Assembly (NCBI RefSeq): GCF_000005505.3 | Contig: NC_016133.3 | Span: forward strand, 5,766,001 to 5,830,000 | Reading direction: 5' to 3' | Origin: Brachypodium distachyon | Taxonomy: Eukaryota; Streptophyta; Magnoliopsida; Poales; Poaceae | DNA: 64,000 bases | Shown here: one piece after another, positions 60,239 to 64,000 of the stretch | Layout: every line of letters begins with the position of its first letter | How positions within the stretch are numbered: the first letter of the stretch is position 1 | The notes under the pieces: generated by a model | Told to the model about the DNA's origin: nothing | Databases searched by the model: none | The model's input: the letters and a program-made list of their open reading frames with translations, nothing else | Program-made: the position numbers and the translations under genes

Positions 60239-62418
60239 GTCGCCTCTCAAGCTTGTAGCATAATTTAAAATGAATGCAAGACATTTCAATATAGAGTAGT
60301 TCAGTTATTTTATTTTTAGATGATCGAGTGGTTCAGTTATAAGCGAAGAGAGTACATATTCATACTTGACCACGTAGACGTTACTTTTATCGGCAGGTAC
60401 GGGTTTAATCTTTTCTGTTGTTCGTGGAATACTTTGGAATCCAAACATGTGCAACGCAGCGCTTCGCTAAATAACTATATATGTCTAGATTATTGGATTC
60501 ATATATACATGAGAAATTTATGTACTTTACTTAGCTCTTCGTGCATGTCCTTTAAATTATGCATTGGTTTTCTTCATAGCATTTCCCCCCCTTGTGTCTA
60601 TCACAACTGCAACATACCCCAACGCCAAAATAAGATTCTTGACTTTTCTTATGGTACAGCAAAAATTACTCAGGCTCTCGCTCGCTTCAACACACCTGCT
60701 ACTTAGAAAGGATTTCATAGCAGAAACTTTCCCAGGTGTACCTGTGTCAAAGGTACAGGACAAGCAGACTCCAAATTAAAGCCGCCCCGGCCGCCGATCA
60801 GAGGCTCTGGCATTCGCCGTCTCTTTCACGACCTGCGCCTGCTACTGCCATGTGCTCACTGGCGCTACCCCTGTGCCCGCAGAGTACGCCGTACGTGCAC
60901 GCAGCTCTAGGGATAATCTCTGCCTCCTGCGTACTCTACTATGTACCGTGAATGTCACAGATGTACGTACTCTTCGCCAACAAGCCGTATTAGTACCTGT
61001 AGCTAGTCAGCTGATCATAGTATACCAATTAGCAGTAATTAATTAAACGTCGGTCTAATTACAGTTTTGCGACCAGTGTATGGAGCCATTAGGATATTGC
61101 TTCCTCTTGTCCAGAATTTGGTTCGATCGCTTTTAATTAATTTGCTCGGTAGTTTCCTAATTACAGAGATTATATTCTGCGCACGCGATAGTGGAGGACC
61201 GGTCTCGCAAAGTGCGCAGTTCTATCCACCGACTAACTTGAATTTCTTACAGATTTTGGCGCCTATTTATTCTAACTATATACACAGCTAGGTCATATAT
61301 TCCATGGCTGCAGGTTCCTGGATCGATCATGAGCAAAGAACTGAATCTATCTCTTCTTTTTCCCCAACAACTAAGTAGTGCCAGGACGTTCTATGGCTCA
61401 AGGACAAAAAAGGACTTAAAAGACCATTTGAATATATCATCTTGAAGCCGAAATATGTGCGATTCTGATATTCCAAATTCCAGCTGATCGAATGAAAGCG
61501 CACAAGTTAACCCGATTCAAGGTTCTTCTTTGGTAACTGCCGAATCATTCAAAGGGTGACATATGTAACAGAAACCACTAGCTAGATCAAGAGGTTCTAT
61601 ATACTTTGGTGAGTTTCACGGGTCAGGATATATATGTTTTCTTGATAACCTTTATCCGAACGATAGACTGATCATGCAAGAGAATATATGCAGATTTTAG
61701 CTAGGTAGTTACAAAAAGAGCTTGGCCATGAGCTAGTCTGCATCACCAAAGTTTCAAAAGAAAAAGAAAAGACAAGCCTACATGCAGATAGCGCTTGCTG
61801 TGAGGACAGTATAATAATTAATCTCCACCTCCCGGTTTGAAAGTGTGCATGCAAAGCGTTTTTAACCCCACAGAATCGGGTACTTTGCATGAAGTAGTGT
61901 GTGATCTATATAGTCTATATATACTAGTACTTGATTAGAATTATACAAAACTGCATGCTTATCACAACAAACTTAGCGAAACTACCGAGAAAGTACCAAT
62001 TCTCCTTGTGCAAATATGTATGTATTCTGTCTGTCTCTACTTTTAAGTCTCTTCACCGATGCATTTTTCATGGATTCGATTGCTTGCTAGCTTAATTAGT
62101 ATGAATGGAATCAGTCAAACGTGGGGGACTTACTGTCCGGTTTCGTTAATGATTTTTATGGTAGTCCCACTCACTTTCTAAAAGTTGTGTGTGCAGTTAG
62201 GATATTCGAACGTTTTTGTTGGTGGGCTATGTTCAGTCCGGAGCAGATGGAAATTAAAGGAAAATTTCTATGACAGAGGCCCTTAGCAAATTTCTGAATT
62301 TTTGTTGCGAGAAGACTATGAAAAATTAATAATCCTTGATGCTCAAGTCAAAGACGTTGAGAGCGTCCGGCCGGTTCGTCGTCGTCACAGGACTTTCTTA
62401 GCATGCACGTATATCTCG

Positions 62419-62524
62419 TACTCCCTCGGTCCCATACTAAGTGTCTCAAATTTGTTGAAATATAGATGTAGTTATAAAAATATCTAGATACATGTAATGA
62501 AAAGTCACTTGATACGAAACTAGT
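62419..62524. mobile_element. Stowaway-type MITE, right end decayed
   Basis: The left end TACTCCCTCGGTCCCATACT is clear. The right arm AAAGTCACTTGATACGAAAC pairs with it only in part and the last GAGGGAG is lost. Confidence 0.65.
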
Positions 62525-64000
62525 ATATATACAGTCGTCAGGTGTGATGTACGTAGCTCAAAGCCACACGCATATATCCTCTCTTATTACTTTAATGTTT
62601 CAGGTATTGGCTTGCAGGTCTGATTTGAAAGGTTAACTGAACGATGACTAGCTAATAACAAGTCAAAACGTCACGTCCTTGACCAAACCATTGCATGGCT
62701 ACCGATCGATCGTCTACTCAAACATGAAAACCATCCATACGCGTACTGATTTATAATTGCAATTGATATATAGGAGTATATCGTCGCTATCAAATCGGTT
62801 CATAAACAAAATATGCCGTCAATTCTGATTAGACCATAACCTAACCAAACTCAAAAGCTAATGTCAGCCGGTTAGAAATTGTTTCTCTAATTAAAACATT
62901 GCGGTAGCAGCCGTCATGAGGGACCACGACAATAAAATGCCATGAAAGCAAAACCAATCTCGACCCTTCTTTTTGCTTCATGAAAAACAAAAAGGCGCAT
63001 GAAAACCACAACATATATAACTAATCAGTGCAACACACAAGATAAATAAATCAAGAACTTGTGACATGATCCATGCATTTAGAAGCCAGAGACAAGGAGA
63101 TCAAGAACTTATTTGTTGATGAATTAGTACCTTTCGACAAGAACTTATTAATTGGATTATCCTTTTGAGAAAGGTTCAACAGTAGTACTCGCAGTACAGT
63201 ATGATTTTTTAAACATTTTTTGTTCTGATAAGAAGGTGCATGCATATTATCTGTTGGTGCCAATTCGTACGTACTTCTCTGCATGGGTTTTCTGACGTGC
63301 CACCTACAATGCATTATTTTACAGAAACATCCCATATATTGTCCCTTCTGTGACGCATCTCTGAAACCAAAGTCCAAACCAATGCAATAATCACGATACA
63401 TGTTAATTTAATCAAAGCTTTGATTATTATTTTCCGGTCGATGATCATTGTAATTTTGTCAGCATTCGGTCGCGACATTTTGAGCCAAGGATCCGAACGA
63501 ATTGCTGATGGGCTGCGTAACGTACGTACGCGTTGTCGTGTGGAGCCCCGGCCGGAGGCTATCGGAAAGTGTAAAGCAATTAAGGTTGGTAAGATGGCAA
63601 ATGCAAGGGCCAGACATGTTATCAGGGGTTAGGTTAATTAGTGACCGGCTTTTGGACTTGTTCTGTCGTTTGGTCGACAGCAAAAATGCCAAACTAAAGC
63701 GAGCGCGTGTCAGGTTTGAATCAATCGATCGGCTGCTAAGCGTCATCACGGATTAAGTTCCAATGTAAACACATGTCTGGACGTATCTGCGTGTAAACAA
63801 ATGGCAAAACACGTGTTTGATAATTTGGGTGAATTTTATTGCTCTCAGTCAATTTTGGACAAGATGAATGTTGTTCAATAATTTCAACAACAATGGCTGT
63901 ATATACTGAGACGGAGGGAGTATATATGCATGAATGGTGAGATACTGAAATTGATACTGATCATTATGGACCAAATTGGTTGGCGTATCTCAGAAGATTG

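Larger units (their letters stand above)
51100..64000. other. Gene-poor 13-kb interval upstream of the P450
   Basis: No gene recognised on either strand. AT-rich, with many GATCGATC, CTAGCTAG and TATATA tracts, and a (CA)n(TA)n microsatellite at about 57806-57834. MITEs lie at 53282, 55938, 57581 and 62419, partial Stowaway ends at 55431-55479 and about 63905-63923, and an inverted-repeat element at 60001-60238. Short open frames, for example minus strand 60557-60763, lack motifs. As the 5' flank of a hormone-catabolism gene it may include distal regulatory DNA, which cannot be told from sequence alone. Confidence 0.5.

Noticed and set aside
1..64000. CRISPR array, prokaryotic operon or viral insertion
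   Set aside because: All genes are spliced plant genes; no regularly spaced repeats, and no viral replicase or coat-like motifs were seen.

Overview
This window is nuclear DNA from a grass (Poaceae). The evidence is the GC-rich coding sequence with spliced GT-AG genes, about 18 Stowaway-type MITEs with CTCCCTCCGT-like ends and TA target duplications, and plant-specific gene families. No intact LTR retrotransposon was seen in 64 kb, which fits a compact grass genome such as Brachypodium or a rice-like species. The species cannot be fixed from sequence alone. From memory, the (6-4) photolyase and CYP734A neighbours match the short arm of rice chromosome 2.

Layout. (1) 1-424 (+): 3' end of an LRK10-like receptor kinase. 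(2) 3.3-4.0 kb (-): small membrane-anchored TPR protein. (3) 6.3-15.5 kb (+): 13-coding-exon SR-rich cyclophilin of the CYP95 type; I resolved every exon, giving about 827 aa. (4) 15.5-21.4 kb: transposon graveyard with two RNase H-like relics, a Helitron-like 5' end, a broken AAA-ATPase fragment, tandem repeats and a 100-N assembly gap flanked by poly-C. (5) 21.4-22.4 kb (+): two-exon F-box gene, probably truncated. (6) 23.1-26.7 kb (+): complete 14-exon (6-4) photolyase (UVR3), 547 aa. (7) 27.2-28.2 kb: GC-rich terminal-inverted-repeat element. (8) 30.4-32.9 kb (+): Agenet/Tudor plus ENT protein, 384 aa, with a leader intron. (9) 34.4-37.1 kb (+): a chain of small exon-like segments with matching phases that may be an unrecognised gene. 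(10) 37-48 kb: gene-poor, MITE-bearing. (11) 48.4-50.8 kb (-): complete four-exon CYP734A cytochrome P450, 561 aa, expected to inactivate brassinosteroids. (12) 51-64 kb: AT-rich, no recognisable gene, scattered MITEs and microsatellites.

The genes do not form a pathway. They are independent plant loci: DNA repair, RNA processing, chromatin reading, hormone catabolism, protein turnover and signalling. The long gene-poor flanks of the P450 could hold its regulatory DNA. I found no clear evidence of a new multi-gene system. The least explained signal is the exon chain at 34.4-37.1 kb.
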